40,772 nt of DNA from Clostridia bacterium (GCA_017505465.1 JAFVPE010000034.1:1-40772); one strand, 5' to 3'. Shown: positions 1-8,098, numbered from the stretch's first letter. Notes: generated by a model from the letters alone, not told the origin. A program made the numbers and translations.

Positions 1-14
1 CTAATACCTTAACA

Positions 15-372
15 GGAAGTCGAGAAACTCAGTTTCTCGCGGAGAGCAAAGGCAGAGCCTTTGACGGGTGTGGGCAGAGCCCACAAAAGAAGCCCCAACA
101 TAAGCAAGCTTCGCTTGCGCTCCTATGCCGCAAGGCATAAACGCAACGTAAGTTGCGCCATAGAGCCCTAACATAAGCAAGTTTTGCTTGCGCTCCTATG
201 CCGCAAGGCATAAACGCAACGTAAGTTGCGCCATAGAGTCCTAACATAAGCAAGCTTTGCTTGCGCTCCTATGCCGCAAGGCATAAACGCAACGTAAGTT
301 GCGCCATAGAGCCCCAACGTAAGCAAGCTTCGCTTGCGCTATTACCGCGAAGCGGTTGATGCCGATAGGCAC
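15..372. repeat. Modular hairpin array 1 (copy of intergenic hairpin family)
   Basis: A gene-free stretch made almost entirely of short perfect hairpins. In order: an 8-bp stem with loop TCA (21-39), two 7-bp stems with loop AGA (47-63 and 69-85), a linker containing GCCCCAA, then three 73-bp tandem units starting near 92, 165 and 238 and a partial fourth at 311. Each full unit holds a GCAAG/CTTGC hairpin, a TATGCC-GCAA-GGCATA hairpin and a CGCAAC-GTAA-GTTGCG hairpin. The array ends with ACCGC-GAA-GCGGT (345-357) and a weak TGCC-GATA-GGCA. Loop types and linkers match the arrays at 26924 and 38029 while the stems differ. Small minus-strand reading frames here are products of the repeat, not genes. 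Function unknown. Confidence 0.85.
92..352. repeat. 73-bp tandem repeat, about 3.5 copies, inside hairpin array 1
   Basis: Units begin near 92, 165, 238 and 311, exactly 73 bp apart. The copies are nearly identical; changes are concentrated at the centre of the first hairpin (CTTCG, TTTTG, CTTTG, CTTCG). There are no unique spacers, so this is not a CRISPR array. Confidence 0.9.
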
Positions 373-385
373 AAAAGGAAAGAAA

Positions 386-757
386 ATGGAAGTAGAATCC
401 GCCGAATACGTGAAAAACTTAATGCTTCCGTTTTTGGAAAAGGGCTTCACCTTTGAATACACCTACCAAAAAGGGGGCGACAGTAGCTGTGTGTACATCT
501 ACCGTTTCCATAAAGGCAGAAGCTATTTCGACGTGCGCGAGGTGTCGGGCGGCAAAGAGATAAACTTTGTCGTTTCCGTCAACGGTTCGTTTTTCTTCCC
601 ACCGCTCAACATTCTTTATAAGCAGGACTATCAAGCGTTCAAGCGGAAACACTTTTTCCGTAAAGCCACCGTCAATGAAAGACGGGAGCTGATTGCAAGC
701 ATTCTTGTCAAAGAGCTTGCCAAAAACAAACCCGATTTTTTCGGTATCAAATTATAA
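386..757 (+). CDS. Unknown small protein, 123 aa
   Basis: I do not recognise this protein. The start at 386 is chosen because AAGGAAAG lies 5 bases before the ATG; an upstream in-frame TTG at 356 lies inside the hairpin array and has no ribosome binding site. The product is probably cytosolic, with no signal peptide or clear membrane segment, a mixed charged and aromatic composition, and basic stretches such as KQDYQAFKRKHFFRK and a Lys-rich C-terminus. It is followed by a good terminator and stands alone. No visible promoter consensus was found between the array and the gene, so transcription may come through the array. It is real by ribosome binding site, terminator and codon use; function cannot be inferred. 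Confidence 0.7.
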   Translation: MEVESAEYVKNLMLPFLEKGFTFEYTYQKGGDSSCVYIYRFHKGRSYFDVREVSGGKEINFVVSVNGSFFFPPLNILYKQDYQAFKRKHFFRKATVNERRELIASILVKELAKNKPDFFGIKL

Positions 758-761
758 AAGA

Positions 762-803
762 AAGCCCGAGCGGTTACATAGTTCCGCTTGGGCTTATTTT
801 TTT
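762..803 (+). terminator. Rho-independent terminator after the 123-aa gene
   Basis: A 12-bp stem AAGCCCGAGCGG/CCGCTTGGGCTT with one G-T pair and a 10-base loop, followed by ATTTTTTT. Confidence 0.85.
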
Positions 804-815
804 ATAAAAGGAGTA

Positions 816-844
816 TTGACGGAGCTTTAAAAGTATGATAAACT
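816..844 (+). promoter_or_regulatory. Probable sigma-A promoter of the lipoprotein gene
   Basis: TTGACG (816-821), 17 bases, TAAACT (839-844). The -10 is weak; an overlapping TATGAT is too close to the -35. Confidence 0.4.
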
Positions 845-883
845 ATTAAGCATAAAACAAAAATGTCGCAAAGGAGTAAAGAT

Positions 884-1915
884 ATGCGAAAAATCTTCAA
901 AGCAATTTTAACAAGCATATTATGTTTTGGTTTGCTCTTTTCTGCTTTTGCTTGCGAAAATGGCAGTGGATTTAACGGTAATTCTACAACAGGAAACAGT
1001 CAAGAAAGTCCATCGACGGAAAGCGACGGCGATTCTACGGGTGGCGAATTGAATGAAGAATACGTTAGTATCGGCGCATTTTATACTTTAGAAGAAGCCT
1101 ATGAAAACGATTGGCTTTCGCAATCAGATTTATTAAATATCGCTTTTTATTATCAAGGAAGTGAAAATGAGGATTTTCAACCCACGCCAAAAGATCCTGA
1201 AGCTTTAAGCAAGGAGCAAATTCTGGAAATAAAAAAGACGTATTTATGCGACGTTTTAAAAATATCGGACGGAGACGTGGAAAAAATAAATCTTTATAAG
1301 TATTATGGGACGTACAACGGTATGATTGCGGTTGGCGTGACGGATACGTATTATCTCTATGATATAATAGTGAATCCTGAATATGAAATTGGGGGCGTTG
1401 TTTTTTATAACTTTTGTAGTTCCGATATAAGGCTGTGGTGGGCGAAAGATGTGTTAGCAGGCGAGGATAACGTAGAATATAAGAAAGGGAATTTTTATTC
1501 TTTTGAAGAAGCCTATAATCAAGGACGCATAACACGAGAAGATATTATGCACGTATGCTATTACGCGTTCGGTAAAGTATACGAAGGGGAAAAAGGTATT
1601 GCTGAAAAGGATTTGCGAGAAATAGAATTCCAACCGACGGTGGAATTAGGGAGTTTGAGCGAAAACGTTTTGGCGGATATTAAGCAAAACTATTACGAAG
1701 AAAACAAGAGTGAATTTTATGACGGAAACGGGAATAAATTGGGCGGCGTTGAAAATTTGCAGATTGATTTTTTCGGTAAGTACGGTGCGGCATACGTGGT
1801 TTCCGTAAACTGTGATTTATGGGAGTACAATTGCTCGGTATGGGTTGAGTCCATAGACGGAATTGCTTGGATAGAAGGTGGAGCAGCATTTTTAGTATTT
1901 CAGCACGCAGAATAA
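884..1915 (+). CDS. Secreted lipoprotein with two internal repeats, 343 aa
   Basis: Start at 884 is preceded by AAGGAG (871-876); an in-frame ATG at 863 lacks a ribosome binding site. The N-terminus is a lipoprotein signal peptide: MRK, a hydrophobic run, then SAFAC with Cys near residue 24 as the likely lipidation site. A low-complexity linker rich in Ser, Thr, Gly and Asp follows (about 25-60). The rest holds two related units. The first begins FYTLEEAYENDWLSQSDL (about residue 66), the second FYSFEEAYNQGRITREDI (about 205); each continues with an IAFYY/VCYYA aromatic stretch, a FQPT segment and a YYGTYNG/GKYGAAY core. The family is probably a surface lipoprotein of unknown role. It has its own promoter and terminator and no functionally linked neighbour. 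Confidence 0.8.
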   Translation: MRKIFKAILTSILCFGLLFSAFACENGSGFNGNSTTGNSQESPSTESDGDSTGGELNEEYVSIGAFYTLEEAYENDWLSQSDLLNIAFYYQGSENEDFQPTPKDPEALSKEQILEIKKTYLCDVLKISDGDVEKINLYKYYGTYNGMIAVGVTDTYYLYDIIVNPEYEIGGVVFYNFCSSDIRLWWAKDVLAGEDNVEYKKGNFYSFEEAYNQGRITREDIMHVCYYAFGKVYEGEKGIAEKDLREIEFQPTVELGSLSENVLADIKQNYYEENKSEFYDGNGNKLGGVENLQIDFFGKYGAAYVVSVNCDLWEYNCSVWVESIDGIAWIEGGAAFLVFQHAE

Positions 1916-1928
1916 ATATGCATACAAA

Positions 1929-1965
1929 GAGCCCGACGGCAAAATGCCGTCGGGCTTCGTTTTTC
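1929..1965. terminator. Terminator after the lipoprotein gene
   Basis: An 11-bp perfect stem GCCCGACGGCA/TGCCGTCGGGC with loop AAA, then CGTTTTT on the plus strand. It may also block minus-strand readthrough from proC, although the T tract on that side is poor. Confidence 0.85.
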
Positions 1966-1975
1966 GTATAGACCG

Positions 1976-1992
1976 TGCGAGTAAAACTCGCA
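1976..1992. repeat. Single 7-bp hairpin at the proC 3' end
   Basis: TGCGAGT-AAA-ACTCGCA, immediately beside GGGCTC and a T tract. Read on the minus strand it follows AGCCC, so it may be an isolated member of the hairpin family in the arrays at 15, 26924 and 38029, or part of the proC terminator. Confidence 0.5.
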
Positions 1993-1998
1993 GGGCTC

Positions 1999-2796
1999 TT
2001 ATTTTTTCAATTCTAAGGTGCGCTTATATGCCGCGGTAACTGCGGAAGAAGTGATCTTGTCGAATTCTGCGCTTTCCAAGGCTTTGATGCCCTCAATCGT
2101 CGTGCCGCCGGGAGAGCAAACGTTTTTGATAAGTGTTTGCGGATCGCCGTACGTTTCCAACATTTTCGCCGCACCGATCATCGTTTGCGTGGCGTAGCTA
2201 AACGCCTTTTCTTCGGGAACGCCGCACTCGACTGCGCCTTTGACGAGCGCATGTGCAAACGCATACACAAAGGCAGGGCCGCACCCCGAAAGGGCGCTGC
2301 CTGCGTCGATTAAAGACTCGGGAATCTTGTCGAATTTGCCTGCCTTGGCAAATGCCGAAAGGAACGCCGTTTCCGCGCTTTCGTCCACGTCCGCAAGGGA
2401 GTAGAGAATCATGCCTTCGCCGACCATAGCAGGGGTGTTGGGCATAATGCGAATGACGGGCAAGTCCGCACCGATATAGGAGCGGATTGCGTCAATCGAC
2501 AAGCCTGCCGCCATGGTAATGACGGTGCAGTCTTTGCGTTCACGCAAAACGTCCGCAAAATTTGCGATGGCAGATTGCATTACCTGCGGTTTTACTGCAA
2601 GTACGATAAACTGCGCATTTTGTGCAATATCTTGCGCCGTTGTGCCGACTACGCCGCATTCCTTTTCAAATTTTTCTACTTTCGATTGGTCGAAATCGCA
2701 AACGGCGATACTCTTTCCGTCCACCGACTTTGCGCAAGCGGCTACGAGTGCGCCGCCCATATTTCCGCAACCGATAAATCCAAGCGTATATTTCAT
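1999..2796 (-). CDS. proC: Pyrroline-5-carboxylate reductase
   Basis: Catalyses the last step of proline synthesis, NAD(P)H-dependent reduction of 1-pyrroline-5-carboxylate to L-proline, in the cytosol. The 265-aa length is normal. The N-terminal Rossmann motif is GFIGCGNMGGAL; AVKPQVM, RIMPNTPAMVGEG and the C-terminal SALSGCGPAFVYAF and CSPGGTTIEGIKALE are family signatures. The start at 2796 is chosen because AAGGAGC lies 8 bases upstream; a longer frame into proA has no supporting signal. It is the third gene of proB-proA-proC, starting 10 bases after the proA stop. Confidence 0.96.
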   Translation of the reverse strand: MKYTLGFIGCGNMGGALVAACAKSVDGKSIAVCDFDQSKVEKFEKECGVVGTTAQDIAQNAQFIVLAVKPQVMQSAIANFADVLRERKDCTVITMAAGLSIDAIRSYIGADLPVIRIMPNTPAMVGEGMILYSLADVDESAETAFLSAFAKAGKFDKIPESLIDAGSALSGCGPAFVYAFAHALVKGAVECGVPEEKAFSYATQTMIGAAKMLETYGDPQTLIKNVCSPGGTTIEGIKALESAEFDKITSSAVTAAYKRTLELKK

Positions 2797-2806
2797 AGTA
2801 TGCTCC

Positions 2807-4063
2807 TTATCGCACCTGTCCGTTGCCTTTGACAACGTATTTGTAAGAGCAAAGCTCTTCCAAGCCCATAGGGCCGCGCGCGTGCAGTTTTTGCGTGGAA
2901 ATGCCGATTTCGCAGCCTTTCCCGAATTCGCCGCCGTCGGTAAATCTCGTCGAAGCGTTGATATACACCGCCGCACTATCCACGCAAAGGGCGAATTTGT
3001 CGCAAGCCGTTTCGTCCTCGCTCACGATGCAGTCGCTGTGCTTTGTGGAATGCTTTGCAATATGCGAAATCGCTTCATCCACGTCCGAAACCACCTTCAC
3101 GGCGAGAATATAATCCAAAAATTCGGTGTCGAAATCCCTTTCGCTTGCTCGTTTCACGTCAAACGCACGAAGAATTTCAAACGCCTTTTCGTCGCAACGC
3201 AGTTCCACGGGATTTTCCCTGTTCACACAAAGCCGCTCGTAAAGCAGGGGCAGAAAATCCTTCGCAACGTCCTTTTGTACGAGGCAAACCTCTTCAGCGT
3301 TGCACACGGAAGGGCGGGAAGTTTTGGCGTTGTCGATAATATGGAGCGCTTTTGTAAAATCCGCTTTTTTGTCTACGTATACGTGACAAATACCCGTTCC
3401 CGTTTGAATGCAGGGTACTTTTGCATTTTCCACGCAAGCTTTAATCAAGCCTGCGCCGCCGCGGGGGATAAGCGCATCCACCAAGCCGACAGCCGTCATA
3501 AGCTCGGTTGCGCTTTGTCGAGATGTATCTTCCACCATATTGATGAAATCGGGGTTTAAACCCATTTCCGCCAAGGCGTTTCGCATAATTTCGATTAAAG
3601 CGAAGGAAGAATGGAATGCGTCTTTGCCCCCACGAAGCACGCAAACGTTGCCGCTCTTAAAGCAAAGTGCGCCTGCGTCCGAAGTAACGTTGGGGCGGCT
3701 TTCGTAAATGATGCCAATCACGCCGAGGGGGACTCTTTTTTTCGTTACGGAAAGTCCGTTAGGCAACACGTTGGTTTCCAAAACCGTGCCGATAGGGTCG
3801 GGGAGAGCCGCTACTTTGCGAATACCTTCCGCCATGCCTTGAATGCGTTTTTCGTTCAAACGAAGTCGGTCTATCATAACGTCGCTCAAAACGCCTTTGG
3901 CGTTTTCTACGTCCGTTGCATTCGCTTGCAAAATCTTGTCCATATTCTCTTCCAAGGCGTCCGCAATGCGCAGGAGCGCCTTGTTTTTCGTATTTTTATC
4001 TAAAACGGAAAGGGCGGTTGCCGCGCCTTTTGCCGCTTGTAAAATTTCTTGCGTCGATTTCAT
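2807..4063 (-). CDS. proA: Gamma-glutamyl phosphate reductase
   Basis: Reduces gamma-glutamyl phosphate with NADPH to glutamate semialdehyde, which cyclises to pyrroline-5-carboxylate. The 418-aa length is typical. Family motifs are VPLGVIGIIYESRPNVT (about 111-127), GNVCVLRGGKDA, and RPSVCNAEEVC with the catalytic Cys at residue 254. The start at 4063 is set by GAGGTGATAAT just before it; the TGA of proB sits inside this ribosome binding site, so translation of proA is likely coupled to proB. Second gene of the proline operon. Confidence 0.97.
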   Translation of the reverse strand: MKSTQEILQAAKGAATALSVLDKNTKNKALLRIADALEENMDKILQANATDVENAKGVLSDVMIDRLRLNEKRIQGMAEGIRKVAALPDPIGTVLETNVLPNGLSVTKKRVPLGVIGIIYESRPNVTSDAGALCFKSGNVCVLRGGKDAFHSSFALIEIMRNALAEMGLNPDFINMVEDTSRQSATELMTAVGLVDALIPRGGAGLIKACVENAKVPCIQTGTGICHVYVDKKADFTKALHIIDNAKTSRPSVCNAEEVCLVQKDVAKDFLPLLYERLCVNRENPVELRCDEKAFEILRAFDVKRASERDFDTEFLDYILAVKVVSDVDEAISHIAKHSTKHSDCIVSEDETACDKFALCVDSAAVYINASTRFTDGGEFGKGCEIGISTQKLHARGPMGLEELCSYKYVVKGNGQVR

Positions 4064-4067
4064 ATTA

Positions 4068-4835
4068 TCACCTCGCAAAGAATCTCGTGTAGCCGTTGGG
4101 CTTACCGTCTACGATTTCGTAGAGCTTTTCGGGGGCGTTGCCGTTGGCAATTACCATATCCACCCCTGCGTCGGTACAAATTTTTGCCGCCGAAAGCTTG
4201 GTTTTCATGCCGCCCGTGCCAAGCGCCGAGCCCTCGCCCCCTGCGAGGGAGAACAAGTTTTCGGGCATACCGTGTACGCATTCAATGAGTTTTGCACTTG
4301 CGTTTTTATGCGGATCGTCGGAGTATAAACCGTCCACGTCGGATAAAATGACGAGGATATCGGCATTTACGCTCACCGCCACCAAAGCGGAAAGGGTATC
4401 GTTGTCGCCGACCTTGATTTCTTCCGTTGCAATCGTATCGTTTTCATTGATGACGGGCAATGCGCCAAGCTCCAAAAGCCGTTTCATCGTGTTATTGAAG
4501 TTTTCGTGTCTATCCTCGGCGGTAAAGTCCGAGCCCGTCAAAAGGATTTGCGCCACGGTGTGTCCGTACTCGGTAAACGCTTTATCGTAGGTGTACATAA
4601 GCTCGCATTGACCGACTGCAGCCGCCGCTTGCTTGGTGGGGATATCCTTCGGCTTTTCGGACAAGCCAAGCTTGCCTACGCCCATGCCGATAGCGCCCGA
4701 CGATACGAGAATCACTTCGTGTCCTGCATTTTTTAAATCGGACAAAACCTTGCAAAGCTCGTCCGTGCGTTTGATATTCAATTTTCCCGTTTCGTGCGCA
4801 AGAGTGGATGTACCCACTTTAATAACGATTCTCAT
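4068..4835 (-). CDS. proB: Glutamate 5-kinase, short form without PUA domain
   Basis: Phosphorylates L-glutamate at the gamma-carboxyl with ATP, the committed and normally proline-inhibited step. Amino acid kinase fold motifs: KVGTSTLAHETGKLN (about 6-20), SSGAIGMG, VINENDTIATEEIKVGDND, and LSDVDGLYSDDP. At 255 aa it ends after the kinase domain and lacks the C-terminal PUA domain of the ~370-aa enterobacterial enzyme; many Gram-positive enzymes are also short. AAGGAA precedes the ATG. It is the first gene of the operon, under the promoter at 4900-4928. Confidence 0.96.
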   Translation of the reverse strand: MRIVIKVGTSTLAHETGKLNIKRTDELCKVLSDLKNAGHEVILVSSGAIGMGVGKLGLSEKPKDIPTKQAAAAVGQCELMYTYDKAFTEYGHTVAQILLTGSDFTAEDRHENFNNTMKRLLELGALPVINENDTIATEEIKVGDNDTLSALVAVSVNADILVILSDVDGLYSDDPHKNASAKLIECVHGMPENLFSLAGGEGSALGTGGMKTKLSAAKICTDAGVDMVIANGNAPEKLYEIVDGKPNGYTRFFAR

Positions 4836-4899
4836 AACGGATTATTCCTTTTCTTGATTTTATATATCAAATCAAACTATTTTTTCGATTATACATTAT

Positions 4900-4928
4900 A
4901 GTATAACGAAAGAAAAGGGGTTTGTCAA
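4900..4928 (-). promoter_or_regulatory. Sigma-A promoter of proBAC
   Basis: On the minus strand TTGACA (4928-4923), exactly 17 bases, TATACT (4905-4900), followed by a ~65-base leader. Near-consensus. Confidence 0.85.
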
Positions 4929-4977
4929 GCGCGCGCCCGTATGAAAGAACAAAAAAGAGCGCAAAATAAGGAAGAAA

Positions 4978-5286
4978 TCAACTATTTTGCGGTGATTCGG
5001 CTTGCAAACGCGCCATATATTCGGCGATAAGGGAGCAATCCCGACGGTTTTTCTCGTTGAGAACGCGGAAATCGCGCAGGCGCAGCGGTTGTTCCTTTTT
5101 CTCGCCGTTTTTGGTGGTGAACAGACCGTAAAGAGGTCTGCCGCGCCCCGTGTAGGAGTAGGTGAGCGTACCCAAGCTACCGCTTGGAAAACCGCAGTCG
5201 CGGTGGGTGTTATTGACAAGGACGATGAGATCGAATTCCTCGGCAAGTCGGTTGTCTAAATATTTATTTTTTTCCATATTTTTCAT
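4978..5286 (-). CDS. Unknown small protein, 102 aa
   Basis: I do not recognise the family. The sequence is soluble, with GGFPSG-like glycine turns (CGFPSGSLGTLTYSYTG), a GRGRPLYGLFTTKNG stretch and a charged LRLRDFRVLNEKNRRD segment, which suggests a small beta-rich nucleic acid or ligand binding domain, but this is only an impression. GGGAG is 3-4 bases before the ATG at 5286; the next in-frame ATG (5277) is 3 codons later and could be used instead. It is monocistronic with a strong promoter at 5367-5394. It ends about 50 bases before the proBAC promoter on the same strand, and I see no clear terminator between them. Confidence 0.65.
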   Translation of the reverse strand: MKNMEKNKYLDNRLAEEFDLIVLVNNTHRDCGFPSGSLGTLTYSYTGRGRPLYGLFTTKNGEKKEQPLRLRDFRVLNEKNRRDCSLIAEYMARLQAESPQNS

Positions 5287-5366
5287 TCTCTCCCAAAAAG
5301 TAATTTGTGCAAAAAAAGCGTTATTTTTCTCGTCGAAAAAAAGATATTTTCAGCGAAGAGGGGGAT

Positions 5367-5394
5367 AGTATAACACGGAAAAAAGATTTGTCAA
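5367..5394 (-). promoter_or_regulatory. Sigma-A promoter of the 102-aa gene
   Basis: Minus strand TTGACA (5394-5389), 16 bases, TATACT (5372-5367); leader about 75 bases. Confidence 0.75.
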
Positions 5395-5446
5395 CAAGGT
5401 ACTGCCACTTTTTTGGGAAATTTCGGAAAAATTTTCTCTCAAACTG

Positions 5447-5475
5447 TTTACAAGCGGTATTTTTTATGATATAAT
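5447..5475 (+). promoter_or_regulatory. Sigma-A promoter of pckA
   Basis: TTTACA (5447-5452), 17 bases, TATAAT (5470-5475), 80 bases before the pckA start. Confidence 0.8.
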
Positions 5476-5555
5476 AATGATGGCGCACAAGGCGCACTAT
5501 GCGCAAGGAACGCCGATAAAATTAGGTAAAAATATATTTTCAAAGGAGACATATT

Positions 5556-7334
5556 ATGACTAACAACAAGAAAGTTCTTCAATTCGTTGCAGACGTTGAA
5601 GCGTTCGCACAACCCGACAAAGTGGTTTGGATTGACGGCAGCGACGCACAACGCGACGCTTTGAGAGAAGAAGCTTGCGCTACGGGCGAAATGATTAAGC
5701 TCAACCAAGAGAAATTGCCCGGCTGCTACTATCACAGAACGGCGGAAAACGACGTTGCTCGTGTAGAAGACAGAACGTTCATTTGCTGTGAAAACGAAGA
5801 GGACGCGCTTCCCCATTCCATCGTTAAATGGAAAGCACCCAAGGACGCTTATGCAATGGTTAATGAAATTGCAAAGGGCGCTTATAAGGGCAGAACGATG
5901 TACGTTATCCCTTATTCGATGGGCGTTGTAGGCTCGCCTTTCTCGAAAATCGGTATTGAAATTACCGACTCCATCTACGTTGTTCTCAACATGATGATCA
6001 TGACGAGAGTTGGCAAAATGTGCCTTGATCAGCTTGGCGATAACGGCGACTTCGTTAAGGGTTTCCACGCAAAGTGCGACGTTAACCCCGAAAAGAGATA
6101 TATCATGCATTTCCCCGAAGACAATACGATCATTTCCGTAAACTCTGCTTACGGCGGCAACGTATTGCTCGGTAAAAAGTGCTTCGCACTTCGTATTGCT
6201 ACCAACCTTGGTAGAAAAGAAGGTTGGATGGCAGAACATATGCTTATCCTTGGCGTAAAGAGACCTCAAGACAGCGAAATGAAGTACGTTGCAGCTGCGT
6301 TCCCTTCCGCTTGCGGTAAGACGAACCTTGCAATGCTCATTCCTCCCAAGCAGTACCTTGACGCTGGCTACGAAGTACAATGCGTAGGCGACGACATCGC
6401 TTGGATCAGAGTTGGTGAGGACGGCAGACTTTGGGCTTGTAACCCCGAAAACGGTTTCTTCGGCGTTGCTCCCGGTACGAACGAAAAGTCCAACCCCAAC
6501 GCTCTTGCTTCCACGATGCAAGGCACGATCTTCACGAACGTTGCTTTGAATCCTGCGGATAACACCGTTTGGTGGGAAAAGCTCACGAAGCAAGCGCCCG
6601 CAGAGCTTATCGATTGGACGGGTAAGCCTTGGACGCCCGACTGCGGCAGAAACGCGGCGCATCCTAACTCCCGTTTCACCGCTCCTGCAGAAAACTGCCC
6701 TTGCATTTCGCCTGCTTTCAACTCGAAAGAAGGTGTGCCTCTTTCCGCAATTATCTTCGGCGGCAGAAGAGCAACGACGACTCCGCTCGTATATCAATCG
6801 AGAGATTGGAACCACGGTACGTTTGTTGGTACGATTATGTCTTCCGAAACGACGGCAGCTGCTACGGGTGCAGTAGGCGTTCTTCGTCACGATCCCATGG
6901 CTATGAAGCCTTTCATGGGCTACTCCGTAGACCGTTATTTCCAACATTGGATCGATATGGGTGCGAAAGTTCCTGCTGAAAAGCAACCCAAGATCTTCAA
7001 CGTTAACTGGTTCCGTCAGGACGAAAACGGCAACTTCATGTGGCCTGGTTTCGGCGACAATATGCGCGTACTTGATTGGATTCTTGACCGTTGCGAAGGC
7101 AAGGTTGACGCACAAGAAACGGCTATCGGTTACCTTCCTTATGCGAAAGATATCAACATCGAAAACTGCGATATCACGGCAGAAACGCTTGATAAGTTGC
7201 TCGTAGTGGATAAGGCTCGTTGGGCTGCAGAAGCGGAAGAAATCACCGCTTACTATGCAGAAAACTTCGGCGACAAGATGCCTAAGGAAATCATGGATAA
7301 CCTTGCTATCTTGAAAGCAAACTGCGCAAAATAA
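5556..7334 (+). CDS. pckA: Phosphoenolpyruvate carboxykinase, GTP type
   Basis: Interconverts oxaloacetate and phosphoenolpyruvate with GTP/GDP and CO2. Length 592 aa fits the GTP-dependent family. Key motifs: PYSMGVVGSPFSKIGIEITDS (about 112-132), the P-loop FPSACGKTN with the reactive Cys at residue 253, and VGDDIAWIRVGEDGRL in the metal/nucleotide region. AAAGGAGA lies 8-9 bases before the start. It has its own promoter and terminator. In anaerobes this enzyme often runs either toward gluconeogenesis or toward CO2-fixing oxaloacetate formation; sequence alone does not tell which. Codon use is strongly biased, as expected of a highly expressed gene. Confidence 0.97.
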   Translation: MTNNKKVLQFVADVEAFAQPDKVVWIDGSDAQRDALREEACATGEMIKLNQEKLPGCYYHRTAENDVARVEDRTFICCENEEDALPHSIVKWKAPKDAYAMVNEIAKGAYKGRTMYVIPYSMGVVGSPFSKIGIEITDSIYVVLNMMIMTRVGKMCLDQLGDNGDFVKGFHAKCDVNPEKRYIMHFPEDNTIISVNSAYGGNVLLGKKCFALRIATNLGRKEGWMAEHMLILGVKRPQDSEMKYVAAAFPSACGKTNLAMLIPPKQYLDAGYEVQCVGDDIAWIRVGEDGRLWACNPENGFFGVAPGTNEKSNPNALASTMQGTIFTNVALNPADNTVWWEKLTKQAPAELIDWTGKPWTPDCGRNAAHPNSRFTAPAENCPCISPAFNSKEGVPLSAIIFGGRRATTTPLVYQSRDWNHGTFVGTIMSSETTAAATGAVGVLRHDPMAMKPFMGYSVDRYFQHWIDMGAKVPAEKQPKIFNVNWFRQDENGNFMWPGFGDNMRVLDWILDRCEGKVDAQETAIGYLPYAKDINIENCDITAETLDKLLVVDKARWAAEAEEITAYYAENFGDKMPKEIMDNLAILKANCAK

Positions 7335-7348
7335 TTTGATGTAAACGC

Positions 7349-7381
7349 AAAAAGCGGAATACGTGCGTATTCCGCTTTTTC
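7349..7381 (+). terminator. Terminator after pckA
   Basis: A 15-bp stem AAAAAGCGGAATACG/CGTATTCCGCTTTTT with a 2-base loop. Confidence 0.88.
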
Positions 7382-7394
7382 ATTAGGAGCTATT

Positions 7395-7940
7395 ATGAAA
7401 AAAGTACTTATTTTGTCGGGTAGTCCGAGAAAGGGTGGTAATTCGGATATTCTTTGCGATGAGTTTGCTAAAGGCGCAATAGAAGCAGGCAACGAAGTGG
7501 AAAAAATCTTCGTTTGCGAGAAGAAGATTTCCCCTTGTACGGGTTGTTATTATTGTAAAAACCATGGGGGCAGGTGCGTGTTCAACGACGATATGGCGGA
7601 TATTTTGCAGAAGATTATCGACTGTAACGTACTCGTTTTGTCAAGTCCCGTGTATTTCTATTCCATTTGCGCACAGCTCAAAGCGGTCATCGATAGAACG
7701 GTGGCAAGATGGACGGAAATTGCCAATAAGGAGCTCTATTATATTGCAACGGCGGCGGAAGAAGATAGAGATACGCTCGATACTACGCTTGCGTGCTTTC
7801 ACGGCTTTGCCCGTTGTATTGACGGCTATGAAGAAATGGGAACGTTATACGGCAAGGGCGTGTATGAAAAAGGGGACGTGTTGAATCGCCCCGAATTGAC
7901 GCTCATCGCCTACGAAATGGGTTTGTCCGTACACGATTGA
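7395..7940 (+). CDS. NADPH-dependent FMN reductase family, iron-sulfur-flavoprotein-like
   Basis: A flavodoxin-fold oxidoreductase of 181 aa. The N-terminal LILSGSPRKGGNSD loop (residues 5-18) binds FMN phosphate. CTGCYYCKNHGGRC (about 48-61) is the Cys-rich segment of iron-sulfur flavoproteins and could bind a [4Fe-4S] cluster; FNDDM and LSSPVYFYSICAQLKAVIDR are family motifs. Physiological substrate unknown, likely electron transfer or quinone/nitro/disulfide reduction in the cytosol. AGGAG lies 6-7 bases before ATG. It begins only 14 bases after the pckA terminator with no clear own promoter, so readthrough from pckA is possible. A terminator follows. Confidence 0.85.
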   Translation: MKKVLILSGSPRKGGNSDILCDEFAKGAIEAGNEVEKIFVCEKKISPCTGCYYCKNHGGRCVFNDDMADILQKIIDCNVLVLSSPVYFYSICAQLKAVIDRTVARWTEIANKELYYIATAAEEDRDTLDTTLACFHGFARCIDGYEEMGTLYGKGVYEKGDVLNRPELTLIAYEMGLSVHD

Positions 7941-7952
7941 TAGAAATAAATG

Positions 7953-7985
7953 AAAAAAGTTGCCGTTTTTTACGGCAACTTTTTT
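7953..7985. terminator. Terminator after the FMN reductase gene
   Basis: A 14-bp stem AAAAAAGTTGCCGT/ACGGCAACTTTTTT, loop of 5 T. Symmetric A/T flanks make it usable on both strands; it also overlaps the end of the decayed regulator gene on the minus strand. Confidence 0.88.
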
Positions 7986-8098
7986 AATGCAATACTATCA
8001 CGAATAATGGCGCGTATATGCGCAAGTTCTTCATCACTTAAGCCTTCCACTTGAATGGCTTTATTGGAGCTTAAACCCAATAGAACGTCGGTGGAAAC
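7970..8098 (-). pseudogene. Remnant of an XRE-family transcriptional regulator (C-terminal tail only)
   Basis: Minus-strand frame from 8098 to the TAA at 7970 gives 42 codons beginning VSTDVLLGL and ending IRDSIALKKLP. VSTDVLLGL is the usual end of the helix-turn-helix domain in XRE (Cro/CI) repressors, where a (V/P)S(T/I)DxLLGL segment follows the recognition helices. Upstream in the same frame there is only a low-complexity Phe/Ser run and then a stop at 8138-8140, so the DNA-binding domain is gone. No start codon or ribosome binding site is present. I infer a decayed gene; alternatively it is the shuffled end of a regulator brought in by rearrangement. It would have no DNA-binding activity. 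Confidence 0.55.

Noticed and set aside
92..352. CRISPR array
   Set aside because: The 73-bp units are contiguous without unique spacers and no cas genes are present.
29..462. Two small minus-strand frames in the first 460 bases
   Set aside because: They are translations of the 73-bp tandem hairpin repeat and share its repetition; no ribosome binding sites.
5448..7115. A 555-codon minus-strand frame opposite pckA
   Set aside because: Shadow of the highly biased pckA codon usage; no ribosome binding site, and basic nonsense composition.
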